DNA from: Geoalkalibacter halelectricus
Lineage (GTDB): Bacteria > Desulfobacterota > Desulfuromonadia > Desulfuromonadales > Geoalkalibacteraceae
Assembly: GCF_025263685.1 (NCBI RefSeq)
Contig: NZ_CP092109.1
Coordinates: forward strand, 4,031,001 to 4,095,000
Direction: 5' to 3'
DNA: 64,000 nt
The notes below the pieces were generated by a model that saw nothing but the letters and a program-made list of their open reading frames with translations, had not been told where the DNA came from and made no database searches. The first letter of the stretch is position 1. Each line of letters starts with the position of its first letter. The position numbers and the translations under genes are program-made. Below, in pieces: positions 1 through 7,682 of this stretch.

Positions 1-45
1 GCCTTGGCTTATTCTGCCGGGATTTGAATCCCGACAGGAGGCGCC

Positions 46-645
46 ATGGCAAGGAGGCCCATTCCCATGATCGAACTCGACGAGTTGTTGTACCGCTGGC
101 AGCAGGGGCACACCATCTCTCAACTTTCCCGCAGCCTCGGCCAGTCCCGGCAGACCGTGCGCAAGTACCTGCGGCAGGCCGAGAAACACGGCTTGAGCCG
201 TGACGGCGATCAAGCCCAGCGTTCCCGGGTGCTGGCGGCTATGCGCGCTGCCGGAGGCAAGCCTGCGGTGGCGTCATCGCCGTCTCATCGGCGGCTGGCG
301 CCCTATCAAGAGCAGATCCGCTGCTGGCTTTCGGAGCCGGACATGACCATGAAACAAATCTGGCGCCTGTTGCGCGAGCGCGGTGTGAAGCTGAGCTATC
401 CGAGCGTCAAACGCTATGTCCACAGCACCGTGGCGCCGGCCACTCCCAGGGTGACGGTGCGGATTGAGACGCCGCCGGGGCAGCAGGCCCAGGTTGATTT
501 TGGCAGCGCCCGGGTGCGCTTCGGCGAGACGGTGCGTCAGCTCTGGGTGTTCGTGCTGACGCTCTCCTTCAGCCGTCACCGCTTCGTGCGCTTCGTCGAG
601 CGCCAGGATCTGCCAAGCTGGCTCGACTGTCACGTGCGCGCCGCC
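46..645 (+). pseudogene. istA: IS21-family transposase IstA, N-terminal fragment
   Basis: About 200 residues of an IS21 IstA. The N-terminal helix-turn-helix (ISQLSRSLGQSRQTVRKYL, about residues 25-45) and the start of the catalytic core (QVDFGSARV, first catalytic Asp near 150) are visible. An intact IstA is about 400-500 residues. The match stops near base 645, where the reading frame runs into antisense sequence of a HEPN-like gene. A ribosome site (GGAGG) precedes the ATG at 46. No IstB follows, so this copy is dead or is cut by an assembly join. Confidence 0.85.
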
Positions 646-872
646 ATGCGCAGGGTATCTTTGGGGGACGGTTTAAAAACAAAACCTTTTTCCTGTAAAA
701 AGTCTTTTAATACCTTCCAGGCTAGATCAAGGGTAAACTCAAAGCGCTGGATCAGACCATTACGCTCCAGCTCATTCAAATTTTCCTGATTGATGGCTTC
801 TTCAAGACGCAGATAGGCTTTCTCATAATTTGCGAACCTCTGTTGCCAACGAACATCTTTATCGTCCATCAC
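643..872 (-). pseudogene. HI0074-type nucleotidyltransferase substrate-binding protein, C-terminally cut
   Basis: The N-terminal 75 or so residues match the HI0074/HEPN-like partners of minimal nucleotidyltransferases: an all-helical start, then RFEFTLDLAWKVLKDFL. Full-length relatives are about 130-145 residues, so roughly half is missing. The gene breaks at base 643 against the IstA fragment. The last 110-111 bases before the break (643-753) recur exactly, in inverse orientation, at 11942-12053. No nucleotidyltransferase gene is seen immediately upstream (bases 873-956). Confidence 0.7.
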
Positions 873-956
873 ATTGTCCTCTTAAACATCCAGTTTTTGC
901 ATCGCTTCCGATAAGGGAGACTCATTATTTCGACCCTTGAAGTTTCCTCTGCAGAA

Positions 957-1260
957 TGAACGCTGACACTGGGGTCGGACCAAGCCAAACACCCGCTTTT
1001 AGGACACATTCAACTGACTGTTTCACAGTAAAGATAACCGAAAATCCCCGCCATTTTGACTGTAAAAGTAGCTGCTGGGTCAAATCTTTATTGTTGACAA
1101 GCTCTTTACCCTTCATCGCCGGCAATTGGGATTTGCCCCTCTTTGCGCCTTTGCGGCTTTGCGTGAAACCCGAGCCTGAAAACCTGTCTCACGCCCGTTC
1201 GCTGCGCTCTCTCAAGACGCAAAGAACGCGGAGAAAAACTTTTTGGTGAACGCGGATCAA
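957..1260 (+). repeat. Composite repeat (A terminus, B terminus, CTTTGCG tail)
   Basis: Base 971 starts GGGGTCGGACCAAG (terminus A). Base 1077 starts GGGTCAAATCTTTATTG (terminus B), followed by a tail rich in CTTTGCGCC/CTTTGCGGC that runs to about 1250. The same three parts recur at 2473, 3785, 9190, 9800, 10200, 11500, 22180 and 23080. The tail resembles the inverse of 10360-10520. The open frames here are not convincing as genes. Confidence 0.75.
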
Positions 1261-1304
1261 GGCGGATGTAAACCTTTAAAACCCAAATATCCCCCGCATC
1301 CCTT

Positions 1305-1385
1305 TTATCCCTGCGTGTAGGAAAGAATAGCTTCGGCAGCCTCCTTCATGTCGCGAAGGTATAAGAACGCAGTGCGCTTAGACAT
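1305..1385 (-). pseudogene. HepT (DUF86 HEPN toxin), 26-codon N-terminal remnant
   Basis: An ATG at 1385 overlaps the stop of the upstream MntA gene, as is usual in mntA-hepT operons. The frame reads MSKRTAFLYLRDMKEAAEAI, a typical DUF86 start (L.DI..A...I), and then meets TAA at 1307-1305. The rest of the toxin, including the R-x4-H-x-Y active site, is absent, and composite-repeat sequence follows. The antitoxin is therefore left without its toxin. It is too short to be functional. Confidence 0.6.
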
Positions 1386-1680
1386 AGACTATCTCTTTTT
1401 CAACGAACGTTCTCGCTTCAGGTTTTAACGCACTCTCGATCCCCAAATCGACCTTTCTTCCCAATTCATTTTCCAAGTGACGTTTGAACGCCAGGAAGTT
1501 ATGAAGATTTTTTTTCTCGGGCTCCATTTCGATGGCAATATCGATATCGCTTCCTTCGGTCTGCTCATGGCGGGCGAAGCTTCCGAAGATGCCTATTTTA
1601 TAAACACCGTATTTTTCGTGAAAATCCTGTTTGTGCAGTTTGAAAAACGCAAGAATTTGATCTTCGTTTTTTTCTGGCAT
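1378..1680 (-). CDS. mntA: MntA-type minimal nucleotidyltransferase (antitoxin)
   Basis: A 100-residue protein from the ATG at 1680 with the nucleotidyltransferase signature GSFARHEQTEGSDIDI (G33, S34, D45, D47) and a third acidic site in KVDLG (about D78). In characterised MntA-HepT pairs this enzyme transfers AMP from ATP to a tyrosine of the HEPN RNase HepT and neutralises it. Its toxin partner survives here only as 26 codons. An in-frame ATG further upstream (1785) is possible but lacks family similarity. Confidence 0.8.
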   Translation of the reverse strand: MPEKNEDQILAFFKLHKQDFHEKYGVYKIGIFGSFARHEQTEGSDIDIAIEMEPEKKNLHNFLAFKRHLENELGRKVDLGIESALKPEARTFVEKEIVYV

Positions 1681-1741
1681 GGGATCTCTCCTTTTTCCGG
1701 AGGTCGAGCCAACGGGGTCGGGCTTCCAAGATGCCAACTTA

Positions 1742-2032
1742 TCAGACAGTTCCCAGGAGTCTCTTGCCGTGAACAACTGCAACAACCATCACAGTAGTTT
1801 CATCCACCCGATAAATAACTCGGAAACTGAAAGCGAAGACCTCCCTGAAGGACTCGTCGCTTTTCTCCGGCACGATCCGCCCCGACAGCGGAAACTGGCC
1901 CAAATGTCTTGTCACAGCCACAATCTTGGCCACGACAGCGCGGGCGTAAAAAGGGGAATCTTTTTCGATATACTCTGCGATAGCCTCGACGTCGGCTAAC
2001 GCCTGTGGCGACCAGATTAATCGATGAGCCAC
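1742..2032 (-). CDS. RelE/ParE-family toxin
   Basis: A 96-residue protein with the RelE/ParE fold signature: the N-terminal W(S)PQALADVEAIAEYI helix, a central GRIVPE, then FREVFAFSFRVIYRV and a C-terminal VVAVVHGKR strand. ParE members poison gyrase and RelE members cut mRNA; the sequence alone leans to ParE. It overlaps its upstream antitoxin (2017-2205) by 16 bases, so the two are probably translationally coupled. The length is normal and there is no sign of disruption. Confidence 0.8.
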   Translation of the reverse strand: MAHRLIWSPQALADVEAIAEYIEKDSPFYARAVVAKIVAVTRHLGQFPLSGRIVPEKSDESFREVFAFSFRVIYRVDETTVMVVAVVHGKRLLGTV

Positions 2033-2205
2033 TTTTTCAGGCGGATCTCCGCCTCCTCCTGGCTGGAGGTGCCTTGCTCTTCCGCGACCTGAAGGCCGTG
2101 TCGAATCTTTTCAATGACATAGAGGTGATACTGCACATCTTCCAAAGAGCAGTCTTCGGGAAGCTTATCCAAAAGACTTCTGACTTCATCTTTAGCCGTA
2201 TCCAT
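2017..2205 (-). CDS. Small antitoxin partner of the ParE/RelE toxin
   Basis: A 62-residue, highly charged protein (KDEVRSLLDKLPEDCSLEDVQYHLYVIEKI) of the type that precedes ParE/RelE toxins. It is helical with no clear DNA-binding motif visible. Its end overlaps the toxin start. The pair sits inside one repeat-bounded block with the MntA remnant. Its role is inferred from position, length and composition. Confidence 0.65.
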   Translation of the reverse strand: MDTAKDEVRSLLDKLPEDCSLEDVQYHLYVIEKIRHGLQVAEEQGTSSQEEAEIRLKKWLID

Positions 2206-2333
2206 CTGTTTTGCTCCTCGTCGGAGGGGTGAGGGGGACAGGCACCTGCGGAGCCAGTCCCCTTGATCGCTACAGCAAATCTGGATGTTTTACCCCCAAC
2301 CAGGGCAGGATAACAAATTCAGCGCGACAAGCG

Positions 2334-2472
2334 TCATAGGGGCTGCCGACAGATATCTTTTCGATGGCCTACCCGAATCACTTCAACAACAAGGACATCT
2401 TTCACGATGTTGTAAACGACCCGATAATCTCCGGTTCTGGCGCGAAAGATTCTCTCTGTTCCCGTGACTCTT
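2334..2472 (-). pseudogene. RelE toxin, C-terminal remnant
   Basis: The minus strand reads GTERIFRARTGDYRVVYNI and ends in VIRVGHRKDICRQPL before TGA at 2336-2334. RxxxGDYRVVY and VGHRKxIY are hallmarks of the RelE C-terminus. The 5' half is missing: the fragment begins exactly where terminus A (2473-2485) starts. Insertion or recombination at the repeat therefore removed the N-terminus and any antitoxin. It is too short to appear as an ATG-started gene. Confidence 0.75.
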
Positions 2473-2860
2473 GGGTCGGACCAAGCAAACCAGCCGATTT
2501 TTCAACACATTCAATCAAAAATCACCCTCATTTCCCCCCTTAAGAGCCCAATTCGACCACCAAAATCAACAGGGATGGGCAGGATGAACAGGATAAAACC
2601 GATAACATAACTCCAAAGCTTCTGCCTTTATCCGACCTTATCCGCTCTGATCTGCGTTCGAAAAAAAGTCTTTAAAGCCTGTTGGCGAACGCAGATAACG
2701 GCCGATCAAGGCGGATGAAAGACTTAAAGGCAAATCCTGCTCTTGTAGTTAAAACCAAAAAACTTGCTCTTCCCCTAGCTCTTCCAGATTTTATCCGCTT
2801 TTATCCGCTCTTATCTGTTTTTTTTGGGGGGGGGCAAATCTTTATTGTTGACAAGCCCTT
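2473..2860 (+). repeat. Composite repeat (A to B)
   Basis: Starts GGGTCGGACCAAGC at 2473. It continues with a purine-poor stretch (CACCCTCATTTCCCCCC), an AACAGGGATGGGCAGGATG segment and several degenerate TTATCCGC/CTTATC motifs, and ends with terminus B at 2831-2855. The CTTTGCG-type tail follows to about 3010. No gene is visible in 2473-3046. A poly-G run of nine lies at 2826-2834. Confidence 0.7.
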
Positions 2861-3046
2861 AATCCAACCTTGTCCGCATTCGGTCCATGCCTCTCTTTGC
2901 GCCTTGGCGGCTTTGCGCGAAACCGAATTGCGAAAAACCTGCCCTCACGCCCATTCGCTTCTGCTTTCTCAAACCGCAAAGACACAAAAAACAGTCTTTT
3001 TGAACAATAACGGCGGGCCAAAGGACGGCGGGTCATCCCGCATCAG

Positions 3047-3436
3047 TTACCTGAGCCTCTCACTCACCGTTTCAAAAACCCAGCTTGCATATTCCTGAAA
3101 CTTTCTGGCGTCATCCAATTTGGGGCGACCACTCGGCAACAACCCGAGCTCTCCCGGATACCTGGCCTCAATATAAAGCGAGTCAAGGGTCTTCAGCAGC
3201 GGCAAATCCATCACCGCCCCGACAAAATCCTCAACCTTGCCATAGAGGGTCACGAGATTGTGGATCCTGGGCGCCTCGATGCCATGTTCTTCGAGCAGCG
3301 CCTTGAATACCTTCTCGATGCACTGCTGTGCGTGGAATGCGACGATGTGAGCCAAATGCTCATCGTTGAGGATTCTCTCGATGACATCCAAGTCGTCCTT
3401 TGCCGCCCTCAGCCACTCCTCAGTGAGCCTTTTCAT
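3047..3436 (-). CDS. HEPN-domain protein (partner of MNT at 3420)
   Basis: 129 residues from the ATG at 3436. The helical HEPN fold is seen as VAFHAQQCIEKVFKALLEEHG, then APRIHNLVTLY, and YIEARYPGELG near the end, which is the PF05168-type HEPN rather than HepT/DUF86. No R-x4-H ribonuclease motif is obvious. It overlaps the nucleotidyltransferase gene by 17 bases. Such pairs are TA-like modules; whether this HEPN subtype is an RNase or a substrate-binding partner is not known from sequence. Confidence 0.8.
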   Translation of the reverse strand: MKRLTEEWLRAAKDDLDVIERILNDEHLAHIVAFHAQQCIEKVFKALLEEHGIEAPRIHNLVTLYGKVEDFVGAVMDLPLLKTLDSLYIEARYPGELGLLPSGRPKLDDARKFQEYASWVFETVSERLR

Positions 3437-3761
3437 ACAAAACCTTCCCACCGGCTGCAATTTTCCTGGAAAACATGCTTTCCATCTCAATAAACTTCCG
3501 ATGCATGGCTTTGGTATGGACAATCAAATCAATCGGCACTTTTTTTTCGATTTCAGTGATCGATTCGGCGACCCGAAGATATATTGCATTTTTCTCGGCA
3601 AAATCCCGCGGCATGAAATCATCATCCGTTACAACCAGCAGATCGATATCACTCTCCGGGCCAGGTTCGCCATACGCGTGAGACCCGAAGAGGATTATCT
3701 TGAAGGGATCGGTGGTCTTGAGCTTCTCAACCAACTGAGATTTAAGATCCTCGGTCAACAT
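3420..3761 (-). CDS. Minimal nucleotidyltransferase (MNT)
   Basis: 113 residues from the ATG at 3761, with GSHAYGEPGPESDIDLLVV carrying the G-S and D-x-D catalytic elements and PIDLIVH as the third acidic strand. Family members transfer a nucleotide to a protein or small substrate, and paired HEPN proteins are typical partners. It overlaps the downstream HEPN gene. A longer start at 3800 would begin inside repeat-like sequence and is less likely. Confidence 0.8.
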   Translation of the reverse strand: MLTEDLKSQLVEKLKTTDPFKIILFGSHAYGEPGPESDIDLLVVTDDDFMPRDFAEKNAIYLRVAESITEIEKKVPIDLIVHTKAMHRKFIEMESMFSRKIAAGGKVLYEKAH

Positions 3762-3784
3762 CGCTTTTCTCTTTGGAATGCCAG

Positions 3785-4241
3785 AGGCGGACAACGCCAA
3801 CCCCCGCTATTACGACACATTCAACCCGAAAAAACTCTCATTTCCCCCTTAAGAGAATCTTTTGACCACCAAAATCGACAGGGATGGGCAGGATGAACAG
3901 GATAAAACCGATAACAAAACTCCAAAGCCTTGTTTTGGTTTTGAAATGTCCAAATCTTCTGCCTTTTTCCGACCTTATCCGCTCTGATCTGCGTTCGATA
4001 AAAAGTCTTTAAAGCCTGTTGGCGAACGCAGATAACGGCCGATCAAGGTGGATGAAAGACTTAAAGCCAAACGGGAGCCGGGGCCAAATCTTTACTGTTG
4101 ACAAGCCCTTCATCCAACTTTATCCGCAGTCGGTCCATGCCTCTCTTTGCGCCTTGGCGGCTTGGCGCGAAACACAACCACGAAAAAACCTCACCTCACG
4201 CCCGTTAGCTTATGCTCTCTCAGGCCGCAAAGACGCTAAGG
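3785..4241 (+). repeat. Composite repeat, inverse copy of 11475-11941
   Basis: A degenerate A terminus (GGCGGACAACGCCAAC near 3787) is followed by ACACATTCAACCC, CCACCAAAATCGACAGGG, TTATCCGC motifs, terminus B at 4080-4105 and the CTTTGCGCC tail to 4240. Together with the HEPN fragment that follows, this stretch is nearly the reverse complement of 11226-11930. The two therefore form a large inverted duplication of about 700 bp. No gene is seen in it. Confidence 0.75.
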
Positions 4242-4495
4242 TTAATCATCCTCGGAGACACTCTCGTCCAGAAAGAGCCTGATTTCATCGAAAATAGTTT
4301 TCACTGCCTGCCGATAGCGCGCGATGTCACCGGGCGAAGGCCGACCATGAGGCAACATACCTAGATCCGAGGGATAGCGAGCCTCAAGGTAGACGGTGCT
4401 CAGTTCGCCGAGAATATCCTCATCGCATTGAACCGCAAAGAAGCACTGAACCAACCCGTTTAGGCGAATAAGGTCGTGGGTGCGCGGCACCTTTT
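4242..4495 (-). pseudogene. HEPN-domain protein, C-terminal fragment
   Basis: About 84 residues (KVPRTHDLIRLNGLVQ to LDESVSEDD) matching the C-terminal two thirds of the HEPN gene at 11063-11473. In this copy the codon at the YPSDLG position is sense (TCG), whereas the 11-kb copy has TAG. The 5' third is replaced at base 4496 by a transposon end. Functional protein is unlikely. Confidence 0.8.
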
Positions 4496-4605
4496 CAAAC
4501 AATGATAATGATCAAATCCAATTTAATCTGAAATTCTCATTCACCTCTCTAACACATTCTGAAAATAACCTGCCAGTTTTTATCAACCCAGTGTGGGAAC
4601 TAACA
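4496..4605. mobile_element. Solo right end (110 bp) of the ExeA-type transposon
   Basis: Identical to 21900-22009, the terminal 110 bases of the transposon at 18887-22009, and ending in GGGAACTAACA. No transposase is attached. It is exactly the same length as several other solo IS ends in the window, which points to an assembly boundary. Confidence 0.85.
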
Positions 4606-5294
4606 TCGGGTTTGGCGAGGATACCGAAGCGCATCTGGTAGAGGTATTCCGGAACGTCTGCATGGTGGAGGTGGAGGATGATGGCCTGCGCTTCGATCCG
4701 CAGAGCATTGTGGCCGAGGCGATTCGTGAAGAGATGGAATACGGCGGCGTCCGGGTGCGGCTGACTGCGACCCTGGACGGTGCCCGCATCTCGCTCCAGA
4801 TTGATGTCGGTTTCGGCGATGTCGTTACTCCCGCACCCGAGGAGGTCGACTATCCGACCCTGCTCGATCTGCCCGCGCCGCACTTGCGCGTCTATCCGCG
4901 CGAGTCGGTCGTGGCGGAGAAGTTCCAGGCAATGGTCCATCTGGGCATGGCCAACAGCCGGATGAAAGATTTCTACGATGTCTGGATGCTCTGCAGGCTC
5001 TTCGAGTTCGACGGGGCCACTCTGGCCCAGGCTGTGGAGCGTACTTTCGAGCGGCGGCGAACCACCGTCCCCGCCGAGGCGCCCCTTTCACTGACCGTCG
5101 AGTTCCATGGCGATCCGGGAAAAGTGCTACAGTGGGGTGCGTTCCTCGGCCGAAATGGTCTGGAAGGAATGGGGACAACCTTGGAAGCGGTGGCCGGTGC
5201 CATAGAGGGTTTCCTGATGCCGATCTGCCTGGCCCTCCGCTCCGGGGAGCGTTTCGAGGCGACTTGGCCTATGGGTGGGCCTTGGCGGCGGTAA
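4606..5294 (+). pseudogene. AbiEii/AbiGii-type nucleotidyltransferase toxin, 5'-truncated
   Basis: About 229 residues with family features: IDVGFGD near residue 70, LDLPAPHLRVYPRESVVAEKFQAMV, then RMKDFYDVWML. These are the conserved C-terminal parts of AbiEii abortive-infection toxins, which are type IV TA nucleotidyltransferases. The N-terminal GG(T)xL and D-x-D catalytic block is missing because the coding sequence starts directly at the transposon end. No AbiEi antitoxin is present. GC-rich with strong codon bias. Nothing is seen in 5295-5399. Confidence 0.8.
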
Positions 5295-5399
5295 CCGCCT
5301 GTGCTTATTCAGGAGGTCGACCGACCCAATTTTTGGGGGATTTTTACAGCCCCTACCGAACAAAAATTCAGCGACGCTGTCCCTCCAACGCCCCTTGGT

Positions 5400-5666
5400 T
5401 CAGTCTGTCAAATACTTTTCAACAAACGACCTCTGCTTGAGTATTGCAAGCCCCCGGAAGCCTCTGACATCAAGAAGATGTTTGTCGCCACTGACAATCA
5501 GCTTACTGCCACTGGACAGGGCGCAGGCGATAAACTTGTCATTGTCCGGGTCCGCACTTACGGCCTCGCAAAGGGGCTCGGGCTGACACATTTCAGCCTC
5601 GACGACTACCATTTCCAGCATTCTCGTGAAACCGTATCGTCCTAATGCCAGGCCCCCAGCTTCCCC
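5400..5666 (-). pseudogene. PIN-domain toxin (COG1569-like), C-terminal part
   Basis: Contains DPDNDKFIACALSSGSKLIVSGDKHLLDV, the second half of a PIN RNase domain with its conserved D-x-DN and GDxHLL elements. The ORF proper begins at 5621. Homologous-looking sequence continues upstream (LGRYGFTRMLEMVVVEAEM) to a stop near 5666, so the N-terminal catalytic Asp region is lost. Partner antitoxin not found. Confidence 0.7.
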
Positions 5667-5690
5667 CCTCCCCTATTTCCTCTACGAGCA

Positions 5691-5771
5691 CCTCTCAAAA
5701 TCCGAGGCATCTGAGGACGCCACCGGAGAGCGGAACCCTGCCTCTCAAAACCTTCATTTCGCGTTTTGAGA
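5691..5771. promoter_or_regulatory. Putative recombination (res-like) site upstream of the serine recombinase
   Basis: CCTCTCAAAA occurs at 5691 and again at 5741. The second copy is the left arm of an inverted repeat (TCTCAAAAC 5743-5751, GTTTTGAGA 5763-5771) about 30 bases before the recombinase start. Repeated and inverted short boxes next to a resolvase gene fit a res or crossover site. Inference. Confidence 0.45.
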
Positions 5772-5802
5772 AGGATTTCGCAAAAGCTTAGGAGATTTTG
5801 AC

Positions 5803-6429
5803 ATGTTGGTGGGATACGCGCGGGTGTCGACCGTCGGCCAGAAACTCGATGTTCAACTCGGCCAACTCAAGGAGGCAGGCGTCGAGAAGCTCTTTCAGGA
5901 AAAGGCTTCGGGGGCCAAGGCGGATCGGCCGCGGTTATTGGCCCTTCTGGACTTTGTGCGCGAGGGCGATACGGTCATCGTCACCAAGCTCGACCGGATT
6001 GCCCGAAGCACCAAGGATCTTCTGCAGATCATCGATCACCTGGAGGAAAAAGAGGTGCGGTTCAGGGTGCTCAACATCAACCTCGATACCGCCACTCCCA
6101 CCGGCAAACTGATGCTGACCATGCTCGGCGCCATTGCCACCTTCGAGCGCGAGATGATGCTGGAGAGACAAGCCGAAGGGATGGCCAGGGCCAAGGCCGA
6201 AGGCAGGATCAAGGGAAGACCTGCGACGGCCAGAGCACAGACAGTCAAGGTAGTGGAACTGGCGGAGAAAGGGCTGAATCGTAAGGAAATTGCAGCCACC
6301 TGCAAAATTTCTCTGGCGAGTGTTTATCGGATACTGGCGAGGATGGACGACTGGGGAAACCCATATCCAAATCAAGGGATCAACAAAAATACACGCTTGC
6401 ACGGAAACCGTGATAGCGATAAGATTTGA
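5803..6429 (+). CDS. Serine recombinase (resolvase/invertase family)
   Basis: 208 residues. The N-terminal catalytic domain has GYARVST with the nucleophile serine near residue 9, DRPRLLALLDFVREGDTVIVTKLDRIARS (conserved R-x-x-R region), and TPTGKLMLTMLGAIATFEREMMLERQ. The C-terminal HTH_7 reads RKEIAATCKISLASVYRILA. This is the Tn3-resolvase/Hin arrangement. The tail after residue 185 is unusual and may be an extension caused by a lost stop. A res-like repeat lies upstream. No Tn3 transposase is nearby. Confidence 0.9.
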   Translation: MLVGYARVSTVGQKLDVQLGQLKEAGVEKLFQEKASGAKADRPRLLALLDFVREGDTVIVTKLDRIARSTKDLLQIIDHLEEKEVRFRVLNINLDTATPTGKLMLTMLGAIATFEREMMLERQAEGMARAKAEGRIKGRPATARAQTVKVVELAEKGLNRKEIAATCKISLASVYRILARMDDWGNPYPNQGINKNTRLHGNRDSDKI

Positions 6430-6446
6430 AGGGAGGGTTTCTTCGG

Positions 6447-6737
6447 ATGATTTTATCTTTTGCGGACAAGGTGACGGAATCTCTTTACCACGGATTTGAA
6501 ACAAAGGGAGTCCGATTGTTGCCGCCAGAGGTGGCGAAAAAAGCTCTCAACAAACTGGACATGCTTAACGGCGCGCACGACCTGATGGACTTGCGATCCC
6601 CACCCGGCAATCGACTGGAAGCCCTACAGGGTGATATGGCGGGTCTGTTCAGCATTCGAGTCAACAATCAATGGCGGATCGTTTTCCGTTGGCAAAACGG
6701 AAATGCGCTTGAGGTTCGACTCATCGATTATCACTAG
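6447..6737 (+). CDS. higB: HigB-type RelE-fold toxin
   Basis: 96 residues from the ATG at 6447. Signature features are KVTESLYHG, the central LEALQGDMAGLFSIRVNNQWRIVFRW and the C-terminal EVRLIDYH, typical of the HigB plasmid-maintenance killer family that cuts mRNA on the ribosome. Toxin precedes antitoxin, as expected for higBA. The antitoxin starts 22 bases downstream. Confidence 0.9.
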   Translation: MILSFADKVTESLYHGFETKGVRLLPPEVAKKALNKLDMLNGAHDLMDLRSPPGNRLEALQGDMAGLFSIRVNNQWRIVFRWQNGNALEVRLIDYH

Positions 6738-6759
6738 GCCATTTCAAAGGAGCACTTCA

Positions 6760-7047
6760 ATGATCCCATCGCGACGCATCCCTGCCCATCCTGGAAAAAT
6801 TCTCAAGGAAGAATTCCTTGACGAACTCGGAATCACGCAAGTCGCACTTGCGACCCATATCAAGGTTCCCGTTCAGCGCATCAATGAAATTGTGCGCGGC
6901 AAACGCGGAATCACCTCCGAGACGGCGTGGCTGCTGGCCCAAGCCCTGGACACCACACCGGAATTCTGGCTCAACATGCAGATAGCCCACGATCTCGCTG
7001 CAAATCGCCCAGAACGAACCGTTGAAAAACTGCGCCAGGCAAGTTAA
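6760..7047 (+). CDS. higA: HigA-type antitoxin (XRE family)
   Basis: 95 residues starting at the ATG at 6760 after an AAAGGAG site. It begins with the family motif HPGKILKEEFLDELGITQ, followed by a helix-turn-helix (VALATHIKVPVQRINEIVRGKRGIT) and TTPEFWLNMQ, all diagnostic of HigA/VapI antitoxins. It should bind HigB and repress the operon. Intact. Confidence 0.9.
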   Translation: MIPSRRIPAHPGKILKEEFLDELGITQVALATHIKVPVQRINEIVRGKRGITSETAWLLAQALDTTPEFWLNMQIAHDLAANRPERTVEKLRQAS

Positions 7048-7056
7048 CCCTGGCCA

Positions 7057-7212
7057 TCAATCCTTTTGGCGGAAATGAAGCTCAATTCGCTCGTTGGGAT
7101 CAAAAGGATCGGCTCCTTCCTTGAAAACCCGCATGCTGCAAATCTCGGGAGAGGATTTGCGGGGCCGAGCCCTACTCTTTCTCAGTATTTGGCTTAGAAA
7201 TTTTAAGGTCAT
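7057..7212 (-). CDS. Small basic protein downstream of HigA-like gene
   Basis: A 51-residue frame preceded by AAGGAGAG 7 bases before the ATG at 7212 and starting 14 bases after the HigA-like stop, so it is probably co-transcribed. It reads MTLKFLSQILRKSRARPRKS and continues to IELHFRQKD. Basic, with no recognised domain. It could be a third TA component or a neighbour. Not recognised. Confidence 0.45.
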   Translation of the reverse strand: MTLKFLSQILRKSRARPRKSSPEICSMRVFKEGADPFDPNERIELHFRQKD

Positions 7213-7226
7213 TTCCCGTCTCTCCT

Positions 7227-7505
7227 TTACGCCGCCAGAGGTTTAACAGGCGGCTGCTCTCTCTTCAGGGCCTGACTAAGATCATAATTTGCCTGAAGCG
7301 TCATCCAGAAGCGGGCCGTACTCACTCCGGCTCGCTCAAGGCGTACCGCCAGATCCGGACTTATGGCTGCGCGGCCGTTGACAACCCGCGAAAGGGCAAC
7401 GCGGGACATGCCCAGCCTTGTAGCAGCCTCCTTAACCTCAAGGCCTAAAGGCACGAGCACATCCTCTCGCAAGATTTCTCCGGGATGGGGAGGGGTTTTC
7501 ATCAT
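7227..7505 (-). CDS. higA: HigA-family antitoxin without visible toxin
   Basis: 92 residues, starting PPHPGEILREDVLVPLG and followed by the helix-turn-helix AATRLGMSRVALSRVVNGRAAIS and ARFWMTLQANYDL. This is another VapI/HigA antitoxin, distinct from the one at 6760. No HigB gene is readable in the 170 bases upstream, so it is an orphan or has lost its toxin. A good ribosome site (AGGAG) precedes the start. Confidence 0.85.
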   Translation of the reverse strand: MMKTPPHPGEILREDVLVPLGLEVKEAATRLGMSRVALSRVVNGRAAISPDLAVRLERAGVSTARFWMTLQANYDLSQALKREQPPVKPLAA

Positions 7506-7560
7506 AGCTTATCTCCTCTTGGATCAGCTTGGACCATGTGTATCACCATGCCTTACACAA

Positions 7561-7602
7561 GTCAAAAAAAGGGGAAGCAACCCCAATCGGGTGCTTCCCC
7601 TT
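7561..7602 (-). terminator. Rho-independent terminator
   Basis: A stem GGGGAAGCA / TGCTTCCCC with a 12-base loop, followed on the minus strand by a run of seven T. It lies 80 bases after the lipoprotein stop and probably ends that transcript. Confidence 0.75.
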
Positions 7603-7682
7603 TCACCTCGCGGCGGAACCATCCGCCTCTCCAAGGTCTTTTCCGGCAGAGGATTGTCCATCCACCACCGAAAGAGTGCGGT

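Noticed and set aside
2682-3098. 138-codon frame across composite repeats
   Set aside because: Reads through termini and the CTTTGCG tail; the same frame recurs with every repeat copy and has no protein features.
5743-5771. Terminator after the PIN fragment
   Set aside because: The arms lack a T-tract and sit directly before the serine recombinase with a repeated box, so a recombination site is more likely.
7506-7560. HigB toxin upstream of the orphan HigA
   Set aside because: No frame shows the HigB C-terminal pattern in this stretch.
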